This document shows, one piece after another, positions 44,229-55,242 of a stretch of 64,000 nt of DNA. Both the position numbers and the translations under genes were made by a program. The notes beneath the pieces were generated by a model, which made no database searches, was not told the origin of the DNA, and saw only the letters and a program-made list of their open reading frames with translations. This DNA is from Stenocarpella maydis (Eukaryota; Ascomycota; Sordariomycetes; Diaporthales; Diaporthaceae), in contig NQMI01000002.1 in assembly GCA_002270565.1 (NCBI GenBank), forward strand, positions 310,001-374,000, written 5' to 3'. The first letter of the stretch is position 1. The number at the start of each line of letters is the position of its first letter.

Positions 44229-46088
44229 ATGTTTGGGAAGGCACTCTCAGAGACTGTCTGTCCCGTCTGTCGGTTTTCGCTCGACTCGAGGAGGCCGGCG
44301 ATAAGAAATACCTTCCCTCAGCCATGGGCCAGCTACCGGTTTGCCTCGAGCTACAGGCAGAAGCGCTCGACACCGTCCCGCATGGTGTTGTCCGACAGCG
44401 TCGCGCGCCGACGAGATGATGATGGCAGCAAGAAACCTCGGCGGAGAGCGGTCGATGGGCCCTTTTCGGGCATGAACAGGACAGTCGCAAACATCGATCC
44501 CATGCGACGGATAGCGCAGGCGCGCGAGAGAGACAAGGGCGAAAAAGCAGGCAAGGAACGAGATGGCAGAGACGGCAAACCCAGGTTTAAGGCCCTGAAG
44601 ATGCAACGGGCCCTCACATCGTTTAGCTACGGGCAGAGGATGAATCTCAAGGACCGCATGAAAGAGGTGGAAAGCTTCGATCAGTTTGACCTGCTGCCGG
44701 CGATCAAGGAAGGGCTCTTGAAGGACATGTTCAGTGACAAGGCCGTGATTCAGCCCACACCGGTACAGAGGCTCGCGATCCCGGCTCTCCTGGGCCAACA
44801 TATCGGTGCTCCTAGGCGTACGAGGACAAAGCCAGTACCCAGCGAAACGAGGAAGGAGTTCCTGCTGGCGGCTGAGACCGGGTCCGGCAAGACGCTGGCT
44901 TATCTGCTTCCCTCGATCAATGCGATCAAGGTGGCCGAGGCACAAGATCAGGCCATCGCAGCGTACAACAAGCGACTTGAGGAGGAGAAGGGGCTGCGGG
45001 CTGATCCGAGGTACAAGGGGAAGTCCTTGTTAGAGCCACATCCTACTACGGCCCGGCCGCGTGTCATCATATTGGTGCCGACCGCCGAGCTCGTCGACCA
45101 AGTCGGTGCGGTGGCCAAGAAGCTGTCGCACTCGGTCAGATACAAGGTCGAGAAGATATCGGCCAACTTCGACGCCAAAGTCATTGAGCGCAGGATCTAC
45201 AGGCATGAGGGGCTGGACATGGTTGTCGCCACGCCTCACCTCCTGGCATCTATCGCAGAGTCGGACCCCAACGTCCTCTCACGGGTCACGCACCTGATCA
45301 TCGACGAGGCCGACTCGCTGCTCGACCGGAGCTTCAGCTCCGTGACGACGAGCATCATGGACCGGGCCATGCCCTCGCTCAAGCAGCTCATCATGTGCTC
45401 CGCCACGATCCCCAAGCGGCTGGACCACTACCTGTCCACCAGCTTCCCCAAGATGAACCGCATCGCGACGCCGAACCTGCACGCCATCCCCCGGCGGGTG
45501 CAGCTGGGCGTCATCGATGCGAGCAAGGACCCCTACCGAAACAACAAGAACCTGGCCTGCGCGGACGCCATCTGGTCGATCGGCAAGGGCGCCTCGATGC
45601 ACGAGGGCGCGGTGCCGGGTGAGGTGGACGTAAAGCGCGTCATGGTCTTCGTCAATGAGCGGGAGAAGACGCAGGAGGTGGCCGACTTCCTCGTGTCCAA
45701 GGGCATAGACGCCGTCGCCCTGCACCGCGACACGCCGGAGCAGCGGCAGAGCGAGATGCTGGCCACGTTCACATCGCCCGTACCGGTCAAGAGGCTGATG
45801 GATGACGTCGAGAAGACGAGCCCCGTCAAGGGCAAGAGGCACCTGCAGAACACAAAAGTTATCGTGGCGACGGACCTCGCATCCCGGGGCATCGACACCC
45901 TCGGCGTGAGGCACGTGGTGCTCTACGACGTGCCGCACACGACCATCGACTTCATCCACCGGCTGGGCAGGGTGGGCAGGAAGGGCACGCGTGGCGGCAG
46001 GGGCATCGTGATCGTCGGCAAGGACGACAGGAGGGATGTTGTTGCGGAGGTCAAGGAGAGCATGTTCATGGGCCAGGCGCTGTTGTAG
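44229..46088 (+). CDS. MRH4: Mitochondrial DEAD-box ATP-dependent RNA helicase MRH4 (619 aa)
   Basis: Intronless. MRH4 is a matrix DEAD-box helicase needed for assembly of the large mitoribosomal subunit. The N-terminus is Arg/Ser-rich with few acids for the first about 60 residues (RRPAIRNTFPQPWASYRFAS), fitting a mitochondrial presequence. Helicase motifs in order: Q-like region IQPTPVQRLAIPALL, motif I AETGSGKT (215-222), Ia VPTAELVDQ, II DEAD (359-362), III CSAT, IV VMVFVNERE, V VATDLASRGIDTLG and VI HRLGRVGRKGTRG. The Q-motif glutamine is present. Length matches fungal Mrh4. Start is the first in-frame ATG, before MFGKALSETVCPVC. Confidence 0.94.
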   Translation: MFGKALSETVCPVCRFSLDSRRPAIRNTFPQPWASYRFASSYRQKRSTPSRMVLSDSVARRRDDDGSKKPRRRAVDGPFSGMNRTVANIDPMRRIAQARERDKGEKAGKERDGRDGKPRFKALKMQRALTSFSYGQRMNLKDRMKEVESFDQFDLLPAIKEGLLKDMFSDKAVIQPTPVQRLAIPALLGQHIGAPRRTRTKPVPSETRKEFLLAAETGSGKTLAYLLPSINAIKVAEAQDQAIAAYNKRLEEEKGLRADPRYKGKSLLEPHPTTARPRVIILVPTAELVDQVGAVAKKLSHSVRYKVEKISANFDAKVIERRIYRHEGLDMVVATPHLLASIAESDPNVLSRVTHLIIDEADSLLDRSFSSVTTSIMDRAMPSLKQLIMCSATIPKRLDHYLSTSFPKMNRIATPNLHAIPRRVQLGVIDASKDPYRNNKNLACADAIWSIGKGASMHEGAVPGEVDVKRVMVFVNEREKTQEVADFLVSKGIDAVALHRDTPEQRQSEMLATFTSPVPVKRLMDDVEKTSPVKGKRHLQNTKVIVATDLASRGIDTLGVRHVVLYDVPHTTIDFIHRLGRVGRKGTRGGRGIVIVGKDDRRDVVAEVKESMFMGQALL

Positions 46089-46553
46089 ACAAATACCCGC
46101 CGCGAGGATGTACAACGGGATTATAAGGCATCGCATTAGACTGGCGTGGCTGGCGTTGAACAGTCCTGGTGGGTTGCACATCCCTTCTCTGAGGCGCTAC
46201 TCTGGTTCAAGCGGAAATATGAGCGACAATCTCTCTCCCAAGTTCCGGGCTGGCACCATCGTGAAAAATTTAGGCGTCGTCGGCACCGAGGTCGATCTTG
46301 GGGGAGATGGGCCCGGACTTAAAAGAAGAGATGGGCAATAAACTCCGCAGCCCCCGGTTTGTCGGAGCCTTCTTCGGCACTCGTACCGGCTAGGTGGTGC
46401 TTCATATGTTGTATAAATATAGCCCGAGTATCACCCCCAAACGACTGGTGCATCGGTCAGTCCCAAGCTGTGTCAAGTTGCCCTCGCCTCGTTGCCGCGA
46501 GTTCTGCTTTCGATTGATCCAAAATCCTACAAGAGAACAATCCAAAGCCCAAG
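46089..46553. other. Intergenic between MRH4 and dienelactone hydrolase
   Basis: Same-strand spacer of 465 bp. A short frame reading MSDNLSPKFRAG lies near 46218 but has no family resemblance. Otherwise only promoter-like sequence. Confidence 0.35.
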
Positions 46554-47475
46554 ATGTCTTGCAAAGCGTGCGAAGAGCTGCCGCCCGTCTCGGCGGAATA
46601 CACCGAGAAGGGAAAGTACGAGACAATCGCAGGGCTGAAGACGTGTAAGTGGAAATAGACCGGCCCGCCTGCAACACCAGGAAATGGCGGGACAGCCTTC
46701 TCACTCACTGCGCCCCGCGCCAGACGTGACGGGCCCGGCCAGCGCAACCCGGGCCGTCATCGACATCTACGACGTCTTCGGCCTGGCCAGCCAGACCCTG
46801 CAGGGGGCGGACCGGCTCTCGCAGCACCTGGGCGACTGCCTGGTGCTGGTGCCGGACCTGCTCGAGGGCACCTACGTCAAGCCCGAGTGGCTGCCGGCCG
46901 ACACGCCCGAGAAGCAGAAGCTCTTTGGCGAGTTCCGCGCCGGGCCGGGCAACGCAGGCAGGGCGGTCGAGAAGCTGCTGCAGGTGCGCAGGGAGGTCGG
47001 CGAGAGGTGGCCCGCCGTGGAGGACCACGTCGCCGTCGGGGGCCTGTGCTGGGGGGGCAAGATCACGGTGCTCGCATGCGGCCCTGGCAACGAGGGCGCC
47101 GGGAGGAGGTTTACTGTCAGCTGGACGGCGCATCCTGGGTGGGCCTATTCCTTCTTCCCCCTCCCACCCTCCCCGAGAGACATGGTGATTCTGACGCGGG
47201 AGTGTCTCCTGTACAGCGCCCTCGACCCGGCTGACGGCGCGGCTCTCACTGTTCCTCACATCTGCCTCGCCTCCCTTGATGAGCCGGCCGAGGCGGTTGC
47301 TGAGCTCAAGGAGATCCTGTCAAGGCCCGGTAAGATCGGCCATGTCGAGACCTATGGTCGTCCGATGTTTCACGGCTGGATGGGTGCTCGCGCCAACCTG
47401 ACTGATGAGACGAATGTGAGGGAGTATGAGAGGGGGTATAAGCAGGTTGCTGATTTCTTGGCCAAGTACATTTGA
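46554..47475 (+). CDS. Dienelactone hydrolase family protein (254 aa)
   Basis: Exons 46554-46644, 46724-47138 and 47217-47475 (introns 79 and 78 nt). Alpha/beta hydrolase of the dienelactone hydrolase family, as in yeast Aim2 and many fungal cytosolic paralogues; natural substrate unknown. The first exon MSCKACEELPPVSAEYTEKG is typical. The catalytic triad is visible: nucleophile Cys139 in GGLCWGGK, Asp190 in ASLDEPAE and His221 in MFHGWMG. IDIYDVFGL lies at the start of the core. The second intron is 78 nt and free of stops in frame, so retention would insert 26 residues; splicing is favoured because TAHPG joins directly to ALDPADG as in homologues. Confidence 0.92.
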
Positions 47476-47952
47476 GCAGATGTCTGATGAGCGGGTGCAA
47501 GTCTGCTGCTGTTACATAGTATGCCCCAATGAGCACGTAGCTACTGGTGCTGAATAAGAGAGCAACCCCGCTTGGAGGTCCAAAAAATGCCAATAGCATT
47601 TGCCAAGGACCAGAAATATCTACAGATAATAATCATACATTATGATTATCCCAATGCAGGCCTATATTGACCTATTCCAGGAACCGGATTTCATGTATGT
47701 TGGACATAAGAATATACTTGTCCCCGATTGTCTGGGACCTGAGCTGCAATGCGCAGAATGCAATGTTCCTGGGACATTGAGTGTAGTGACGAGGGGAGGG
47801 GGCGGAAGGGCGTGCGACAGGGGTTATGTGGGGAATCGTGGGCTGGTGCACTCACCCATTGCTTCCCCACAACGCAGGTCGCTATTTCGGAGGCACATCC
47901 ATCGTCCAGTTCTTGCACCTCTCGACAATTACACGGCATTTTCAGAGTCGCC
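47476..47952. other. Intergenic between dienelactone hydrolase and NSRP1-like gene
   Basis: Same-strand spacer. An in-frame extension upstream of the NSRP1-like start reaches 47749, but it reads as low-quality sequence unrelated to the family. Confidence 0.4.
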
Positions 47953-49182
47953 ATGAGCAAGCCCGGTCTATCTTTTGGGCTCACCCTGGGCAAGAAGGCA
48001 GCCCCAGCCAAGCCGCGCCCTCCCCAACGAAAGGCAGCCTTTGGCGGCGGTGACGATTCCGACGATGAGGCGCAACCTGCGTACAAGAATGAGGAGACAA
48101 TCACAGAGCTCGACGGCTTCGCGCCAGTACAAACAGCCAACACAGATGATCCGGCATCCTCAAAACACAAGAAGGGCAAAATACCCCAACAGCCACCCAG
48201 ACTCAAATCAAAAGCTGACCCCAGCCGGCAATTCGGCAATCTCTCCTCTGCGCTCACCTCCAAAAAATACGCCGAGGCGGCTGAAGCCCTCGACCCTTCA
48301 GTCTACGACTACGATGCCGCACATGATGTTATCGAAGCCGCCAAGAAGCAGCGAGAGGCCGAGGTCAAGAAGGAGAATGCGCAGCGTAAATCACGGTACA
48401 TGTCGGACGTGACCAAGGCGGCGGAGCAGCGCGAGAGGGACCGCTCGATAGCAGAGCTCAAAAAGATCCAGAGGGAAAGGGAGGCCGAGGGCGACGAGTT
48501 CGCAGACAAGGAGAAGTTCGTCACCGAGGCGTACAAGCGCAAGCAGGAGGAGGACAGGATCGCCGAGGAGGAGGAGAAGAAGAGGGAAGAGGAAGAGCGA
48601 AAAAAGAACAAGTTCGGCGGCATGACGGGCTTCCACAAGGAGCTGCTGGAGCGCGAGGATCAGCGCAGGGCGGAGATGGAAAAGATCGTCGCTCAGGCGG
48701 CCACGACGGGTGAGCTCCCCAAAGCTGAAGACGGAGAGGAGAAGGAGAGGACAGAGACGGACGCGGCGCGCGAGATCATTGCGAAAGGTGGCTCCGTCCT
48801 CGTCAACGAGGACGGCGAGGTCGTCGACAAGCGCCAACTGCTCAAGGGAGGGCTCAACCTCGGCGCCAAGAAGAAGACAGAGGCGCCGAAGGACCAGGGC
48901 CGTTCCTCGTCTGACTCGAGAACCCGGGACCAGCCGAGGGGCAATTTTGGCTCCGGCGGCAAGCAGGCCATGCGCGAGAGGCAGACTCGGATGCTCGAGG
49001 AGCAGCTTGAGCAGTCCCTTAAGAGGGCGCGCGAGGAGGAGGAGGAGGAGAGGAGGAAGGTCGAGCAGGAGACAAAGTCCCGCAAGACAGAATCGGACAT
49101 ATCGAGCGCCAAAGAGAGGTACCTTGCTCGTAAGAGGGCTGCGGAGGAGGCCAAGAAGAATGGCCAGCAGGACGGACCATAG
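47953..49182 (+). CDS. NSRP1-like nuclear speckle splicing regulator (409 aa)
   Basis: Single exon. The N-terminal domain of the NSRP1/CCDC55 family is clear: FGNLSSALTSKKYAEAAEAL, DPSVYDYDAAHDVIEAAKK, KSRYMSDVTKAAEQRERDR, then EGDEFADKEKFVTEAYKRK. In animals NSRP1 is a nuclear-speckle protein that affects splice-site choice. The rest is a highly charged helix (Glu/Lys/Arg coiled coil) with GGMTGFHKELLER and a Lys/Arg-rich C-terminus. MSKPGLSFGLTLGKK is chosen as start because the open frame upstream of 47953 has no family character. Family assignment is strong; role in this fungus is inferred. Confidence 0.9.
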   Translation: MSKPGLSFGLTLGKKAAPAKPRPPQRKAAFGGGDDSDDEAQPAYKNEETITELDGFAPVQTANTDDPASSKHKKGKIPQQPPRLKSKADPSRQFGNLSSALTSKKYAEAAEALDPSVYDYDAAHDVIEAAKKQREAEVKKENAQRKSRYMSDVTKAAEQRERDRSIAELKKIQREREAEGDEFADKEKFVTEAYKRKQEEDRIAEEEEKKREEEERKKNKFGGMTGFHKELLEREDQRRAEMEKIVAQAATTGELPKAEDGEEKERTETDAAREIIAKGGSVLVNEDGEVVDKRQLLKGGLNLGAKKKTEAPKDQGRSSSDSRTRDQPRGNFGSGGKQAMRERQTRMLEEQLEQSLKRAREEEEEERRKVEQETKSRKTESDISSAKERYLARKRAAEEAKKNGQQDGP

Positions 49183-49641
49183 ACAAACAAGAATGATACC
49201 CCAAGAATCTCAGAGGATTTTGATTGTGTTGAGATGTTCTATGTCTATCTCATCCAGTGCGGCCACTCTATTAGCCACGCTGGACCATGCTGGATATCAA
49301 TGCGACACACCCCTTGAAATGCCTCAAAAGGTGGGGCGTTCATAAGACCTTCCTCCTCGAGCCTGGAATAGCCATGCGCTGTCATAGATGCCATGCGGAT
49401 CGCGAAGAAGCTCGGAGACTGCCGGATGTCGCCGTATACCTTGGGTACCGAAACACCACCACCATCAGAAGTTGCCCTTAGCGGTTTCCCAGTGAGTATC
49501 ATCCCCTCGCAATGATGATCTGACCGATCTGGTCACGAACACTTCTATTTCCTGCGAGCCGTGGTCTTGCGCCCGTGCTGCCGACTGCGTCGTCGCCCTG
49601 GCCCAACCTGCGGTACCCCCACTCTGCTGCCGGCGTTTCTC
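49183..49641. other. Convergent intergenic region, NSRP1-like / TIM13
   Basis: 3' flanks only. No coding signal. Confidence 0.4.
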
Positions 49642-50050
49642 CTACAGTCCAGACTGTTCTTGTCGTATTCTCTGGATGTACGCATGGTTGACCTGGTTCC
49701 AGGCACTCATGTATTTCTTGACGTCAAATCAGCAAGTGGGACGGACGGTAATGCAGCGGCTATGGAGGCCTGTGTAGATAGATGGGAAATCCGGGCCTGC
49801 GGCTTACGTCGATGCACGAAGTGAAGCATGCCTGCTCGCCGCTCGACACGGACGACCCGGGCTTAGGAATGCACTTCTCGAAGCAGACATCGTTCATTTT
49901 CTGGCGGGATCATATCAGCCGGCGCAAAAGCATGTTGGAGTCGTCCCGCAGGCAATGGCGGCGCACCTCGATGAGAATCCGGGCGTTTGAGGTGTTGGAC
50001 TCGAGCTGGACCTGGCGCATGACCGTCTGCTTGATCGTGTTGGAGTCCAT
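49642..50050 (-). CDS. TIM13: Mitochondrial intermembrane-space chaperone TIM13 (83 aa)
   Basis: Too fragmented to appear as one open frame: exons 50050-49967, 49900-49808 and 49716-49642 (28, 31 and 25 codons including stop; introns 66 and 91 nt, both phase 0). The joined protein has the small-TIM twin Cx3C signature: CFEKC and CFTSC, with PGSSVSSGEQA between and KYMSAWNQVN after. With TIM8 it forms the hexamer that escorts hydrophobic precursors across the intermembrane space. The N-terminus MDSNTIKQTVMRQ and the NARILIE/KMND junction fit fungal Tim13. Size is normal. It is divergent from the lectin gene. Confidence 0.96.
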
Positions 50051-50555
50051 GGTGGGTCTTGGCGGGCTTCAATTGGCAAAGGAGCAAGGTGTTGGCGACG
50101 CTGCCGCACGAGACATCAATGATGGCATTGGCCGCCCGAGAAAATCCAAAGGGCTGTGGCGGTGCTTGCTTGTCGGCGTCTCGGCCTCGGCTGAGTCTCG
50201 GCCGCGGCCCTTGTCCGCTCCAGCGCTCGTGTGGCTGCAGGGGGTATAGCTCCTGGTCCCAGGGCCTGGCGCGGAGCCGAAGGGCAGGCAGCTTGATCCC
50301 GGACCCCAGATTCGAGGAGCAGCGTAGCGCATGCTGCAGAAAAAGAGGCCAGCTAGCGATTCAAGGTGCAACATTGGACCGGCCGACCGCACCAACGTTG
50401 GCTTCACGTCTGACCTGGACTTTTCCCAGCCAAACCACACGACCACCAACCCAGCGGCCACTGCCCGCATCTCCTGCCTCCCGGACAAGCCAATTCTCTG
50501 ATTTCTTCCCTCGGACTTGTTTTCCTTCCACCAGTTCTGGCAGTGCCTTTTCACC
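50051..50555. other. Divergent promoter, TIM13 / L-type lectin
   Basis: 505 bp between start codons. No other gene; no specific regulatory site recognised. Confidence 0.45.
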
Positions 50556-51701
50556 ATGTGGTTCAGCGCGGGCTTGTCAGCCCTGGGGCTGGCGACACTC
50601 GCTTGGGGAGCTGTCAGGACAGATGATGAAGGAAACACCATAAAGAGCATCGGGGTACGGCTCGTCTGCTATTGCATGTCGGAAACCACATGAATTAGAC
50701 GCTGACAATTGCTGCATACAGTTGCGAACACACACGCTGCAACAGGTGAGATCCCCTGGCCGGTGCACCACGCGACTACCAGTGGGCTAACCCGGTCCCC
50801 GTAGCCTTATCTCGACTCCGACATGCAAAGTCGTTGGTATGACTTTGGCGGTGATGCGGTTGTGAGGACGGATGCGTGAGTACCGCGCCATATACTGCCA
50901 CGCGCAGGCGACAACTCTTGCTTCTGACACGCTCGGCTTAGATATATCCGACTGACGTCCGACCGCCCGTCCCAGATGGGCTACCTGTGGTCCAAGGTGC
51001 CCCTGACAGCAACCAACTGGGAGATCGAGGTCGAATTCAAGATCCACGGGAAGAACCAGCTCTTTGGTGACGGCTTTGCCATGTGGCTCACGAAACAGCG
51101 CGCGCAAATTGGCCCCGTGTTCGGCAGCGCCGACAACTTCGAGGGCCTCGGCATCTTCTTCGATACGTACAAGAACAACCGGCCGGGGACCGTGTTCCCA
51201 TATGTGATGGCGATGGTGGGCGACGGCAAGACTTCGTACGACAAGGATACGGACGGGAAGCTCCAGGAGTTCGCTGGCTGCTCGGCCAGGGGCATCCGGC
51301 ACGCTAACGTCCCGACCAAGTTCCGCCTCACCTACTTCCAGGACAAGGAGCTGAAGCTGGAGCTGCAGTACAAGAACGAGGAGGACTGGGTGCTGTGCTT
51401 CGAGACCAACCAGCCGCCGTCGCTGCCAACCGTCGCGTACCTGGGCTTCAGCTCCGAGACGGGCGAGCTGAGCGACAACCACGACATTATATCCATCAGC
51501 GCCAAGAACCTGTACGCGTCGAACCCTTCGTCGACCCCCGGGAGCAACCGCAGGAAGGGCAAGGGTGGGCTCAAGAAGAAGCAGGGCGGCAGCTGGACGT
51601 GGTTCTTCACCAAGATCATCATATTCTGTCTCGTGGCCGGTGGGGCATATGTTGGTTATACCGCATGGAGGACCAACAACCTACGGAAGACCAGGTTCTA
51701 G
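50556..51701 (+). CDS. L-type lectin cargo receptor, VIP36/ERGIC-53-like (317 aa)
   Basis: Exons 50556-50654, 50722-50745 (24 nt), 50805-50875 and 50942-51701; introns 67, 59 and 66 nt. Residues 1-18 are a signal peptide (MWFSAGLSALGLATLAWG). The L-type lectin domain covers about 36-250 (RWYDFGGDAVV, GDGFAMWLTKQR, NFEGLGIFFDTYKNN, YLGFSSETGELSDNHD) with carbohydrate/Ca-site residues in the FDTYKNN region. A Lys/Gly-rich stalk is followed by a membrane helix at about 285-307 (WFFTKIIIFCLVAGGAYVGY) and a 10-residue cytosolic tail RTNNLRKTRF. Relatives shuttle high-mannose glycoproteins between ER and Golgi. The tail lacks a classical KKxx signal. Specificity is inferred. Confidence 0.93.
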
Positions 51702-53450
51702 AGGCCCCACGACCAACGAGGCATTTCGATGATGGGTTGTGCTCAAGCAGGGTGGCGATTACCTACATGTTATTGATGATGAGGATGAGTAACTAGGCAG
51801 ATTTGGTCATTTCCTCAGGGTCCTGGGAGTTTAGGAGGAATCTGAAAGCGAAAAGTACATAACTCCGTGTTACGGGTGCCGGTGCTGTTGCCGGTGCCCG
51901 GCGGCTTGGACCGCAGACTGGCGGACATTTGCTCAAGTGATGGGCGGGAAGCCGGCCAGGCATGCTGCCCTATGTTTAGTCCTGGCATGTGCGTGCACAT
52001 GCTGCGTCCGTGTGTCTTTGATAAGAAAATCGAGTATTCCGCACCGCAAATATGCCAGTACACTGTTACGTCACTTAGAATATGTATAATCCGGACACCT
52101 AGACCCAACCCCCACTCCCATAACATCTATACCTATAACACCATCTCCTACCGCCCTCATACTCGTATCTTCCTCCATGAATGAGGTATGCTCGGTACGA
52201 GCTGGGAGTGTAGCGATTTAGGCCCCCTACTGGCTGCTACTTGCAGGTTGGTTATAGCTGCGATATGAGTGACACACCGGTGCAATATCCGTCCGGTCCT
52301 GCAGGTGGTCATAATCTACCTATGTTGAGGTTAGCAAGACTTGAAGGCCTAGTGCCGTTTTCATGGCGACGATGAGATAAGCGACCTCGGGCGGGTAGAT
52401 CTTGAGCCTAGACACACATGCATTGATCTATCTATGATGGGGTCCCATCCTCACCGAACCCCAACCTTTTCTTCCTTTCCTGCCATGATACGCCCGCGTT
52501 CCAAAATTTCCAATGCTGTGCAGGCCATTTCCTGATAGTCTGTCTACCTGTCTGTCTGTCTGACTGACTGACTGACTGACTGACTGACTGACTGACTGAC
52601 TGACCGACTGGAAGATCCTGGACTGTCTGACTTTCTGACCCGCTGCCACAGTCCCACCGTGCGCCCCGAGCCGACGCCATGCCATGTATCTGTCCATGTA
52701 CGCCGACCGGTCTCGGTCTCTCTGCGGGATGATGGCTGGCGACTTGCTAGCTCATGTGGGCTTGGATCTCCTACTCCTCTGCCCGCACCCGTTGGCCAGC
52801 GGCCCCGGCCCGCCAGTTGAGCACGGCCCGAGCTGATCGAGCCCGCGGCTTGGAGCCTCGAGATAGCTGCGACCCGAGAAGGCCCTTTCCGCGATGGGGC
52901 CCGGGTGGTGACAGGAGCACGGCCTGCTAGTCACAGATGCGGCTTGGGTGATGTGGTCGGGCTCAGGCTTGCTGGATCACTGGCTGCTGGTGGTGACTGG
53001 CCACAGGGCACTGGCGCCACGGGCGGAACAAGGGGTGAGGACATGTCTAAGAAGTCATGGACAAAACCCCTCCCCATTCCAGCGCCTTCTCCTCTAGTCC
53101 AAGCCCAGGCCAGCCCAGGCCACTTCACGTCAGGTCGAGTCCGGTAAGGTCTTCACTTCAGGTCAGCTCAGCTCCTGAGTCCCTGCGCTGTTGGTGTTGC
53201 TGAGTGTTGGGCCGGGAGAGCTGTGCTGTTGTGTTGTGTCGTCTGTGTGTCTGTCCGTCTGTTTTCTCTGATAGGCCCCGCGGCTCACAACAGCAGCACC
53301 CTCGACACACCTCACCTGCCAGGATGCCGATGACCGACCCTTGGCTCTCTAAATCCCGCCTCCCTTCCCTCGTCCCCGGGCCCTCCCTCCCGTCCGCAGG
53401 AAGCTCCAGCTCTCCAGCCCTCCGGCCCTGGGACCCCAGCCCCGACCCCA
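51702..53450. other. Intergenic downstream of the lectin gene
   Basis: No gene recognised. It contains a CTGT/CTGA microsatellite (52543-52604). The sequence from about 53200 onward becomes C/T-rich and merges into the PKA leader. Confidence 0.4.
52543..52604. repeat. (CTGT)n then (CTGA)n compound microsatellite
   Basis: About three or four CTGT units run into about 11 CTGA units, ending at GACCGACTGG. Intergenic and likely polymorphic. Confidence 0.95.
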
Positions 53451-54419
53451 GCTTCAACTCTTGACCTCGCCCTGCAAGAACAGCTCCCCTGTCGGTTCTT
53501 GCTCGCCTCCCTCGCATCACGGGACAGAACAAGCGTGCTACACGGTGACAGAGAAGCTACCTATACTCAGGAGTCCGGTCCTATACTATATCATAGCCAC
53601 CTATACCATCATATCACTGCTGCTATCTATCGCCGACCGCGCAGTTCTCATCCATACTCTTTACCACACCATACATACGATACACCACCCCCCAGTCAAT
53701 CGGTCGCTTCCCCCTTCGACTTATCATCGTCTGCCTGTCTGTTGTGGGCGCCAGTCCAGGCCGCAACGGCTGTCGCACCAATCCGAGCTGCCATCCCACC
53801 CTCTTTGGCCGTTGCCCAAGCCCACTCTTGCGAGATTTGAGGTTCCCCTGCCCATGCGCAGCGCTACAAACCCCTCCTGGACGTGTGCGCTCTCCACCCT
53901 GCTCCCAGTCTCCACAGCTCGAGCTCAGCATCCCCACGGCACCTGGGAACCCCGGCGAGCACACCTCGTTCGTTCAGTCTTGCCCGCCAGACCTGCGCCG
54001 TGTTTTCCAATCGACTCCTGACTGCGCAAGCCTCGACTCGGTCCAAGTTGGCATGTCCTGACTTAGCGCCAATTGACTCGGACTGCCTCAGCCCGATCCC
54101 CCAGTTCCAAGCACAGTAACAGTGGCAAGCAGCAGCAGCAGCCGGAACAGCAGCAGCAGCATCACCGCCACCACCAGCAATACCAAGAGCTGCAACACCA
54201 CTGCCGCTGCCCTCCGTACTATATACTCTACCCTACTCTACCCTGCACTACCCAGCCTCGATACGGCCTCAGCCTTCTCGCAGAAGCCGCATCCATTTCT
54301 CGTGCCAAAAGCCTACTCGCCAGCCGAGGGAACCCACCTTGCCTTGGTCAACCCACCCTTGGTCAACCCACCCTTGGTCAGCAAGGGAGGGGCAATCTGG
54401 CTGCATCCCTTCCAACCCC

Positions 54420-54456
<37 letters not shown>

Positions 54457-55242
54457 CCTGGTAGACAAGACAGTCGAGAGCAAGCCGCCCGACATACCAA
54501 CTCAACATACGACATACCGTCCAGCTCTCAACCCCGAGGACTACCCCCACCCCCCCAATGACCTACGCGTAGTCGTTCGGGCCAAACCTTTTATCATCCC
54601 TATACAGGTACGGATCTTAGAAACTGCCTCACTCCCTTTGTGGCACAGGCCTGCAGCACCTGAGGCAGTGGCAAGCTCTGCTTGTGTATTGGATTTAACC
54701 TCGCAGATCTGTCCAACCCTGGCACAGCATCTCTGCTTCTCCTTGCGTCAGACAGGACCAGGCCGACCGAACAGAGGGCCGGCCTAGACATCCACTGCTT
54801 CTGCCATCCCGCTGCCAGGCTTTCCTTTGCCGCTTTCTGCCAAGATTGTACTCGGCTGGCCGGCGCTGGCAGGAGGGAGAAAGACCGCATCACACTGCCA
54901 GATTGCTGACCTTCAACAAGGGCTTCCAATAACCAATCCCAGAGTTTCCTTGTCTGTGATTTGGCTTTGCATCCGCCACTCAACCAAGGAGCAGCCGCTC
55001 CAAGCAGCCTCAATCCCCATCAGCTGGGTCCACACCCTCCTGCTGCCTCCCAAGCTTCGTCACAGGTCATCACTGCCCTCGCATCTGCGGCCGACCTGGG
55101 CACGACTAGGGAGAACGCTGTTGCTCCCGCCTCCCGAGCCTGCTCGTCCCTGCCCCCGGCCGTGCCTCCGTGCCCACCCCCTTTCCTACCCATTCCTGGC
55201 GCCGTCGGCACCTCCTGTGTCTCCGAATCGCATTTCGCTCCC
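53451..55242 (+). promoter_or_regulatory. Long C-rich leader of the PKA gene with CAG tract and upstream frames
   Basis: About 1.8 kb before the PKA start is C-rich with no independent gene family. It includes a (CAG)n tract (54421-54455) and several upstream ATG frames, the largest 54122-54787 (221 aa) and 54073-54561 (162 aa). The PKA frame itself is open back to 54961, but that part is not kinase-family-like. Long leaders with upstream frames usually repress or condition translation; introns within this leader cannot be excluded. Confidence 0.45.
54421..54455 (+). repeat. (AGC)n trinucleotide repeat, about 12 units
   Basis: Near-perfect AGC/CAG repeat in the PKA leader. Two smaller CAG clusters lie at 54128-54160. 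Confidence 0.95.

Noticed and set aside
45279..46181. 300-codon frame antisense to MRH4
   Set aside because: Shadow of the helicase; codon-phase mirror of a GC-rich gene.
54122..54787. 221-codon frame in the PKA leader as an independent gene
   Set aside because: Composition dominated by a CAG tract and C-rich leader; no domain. Treated as an upstream frame.
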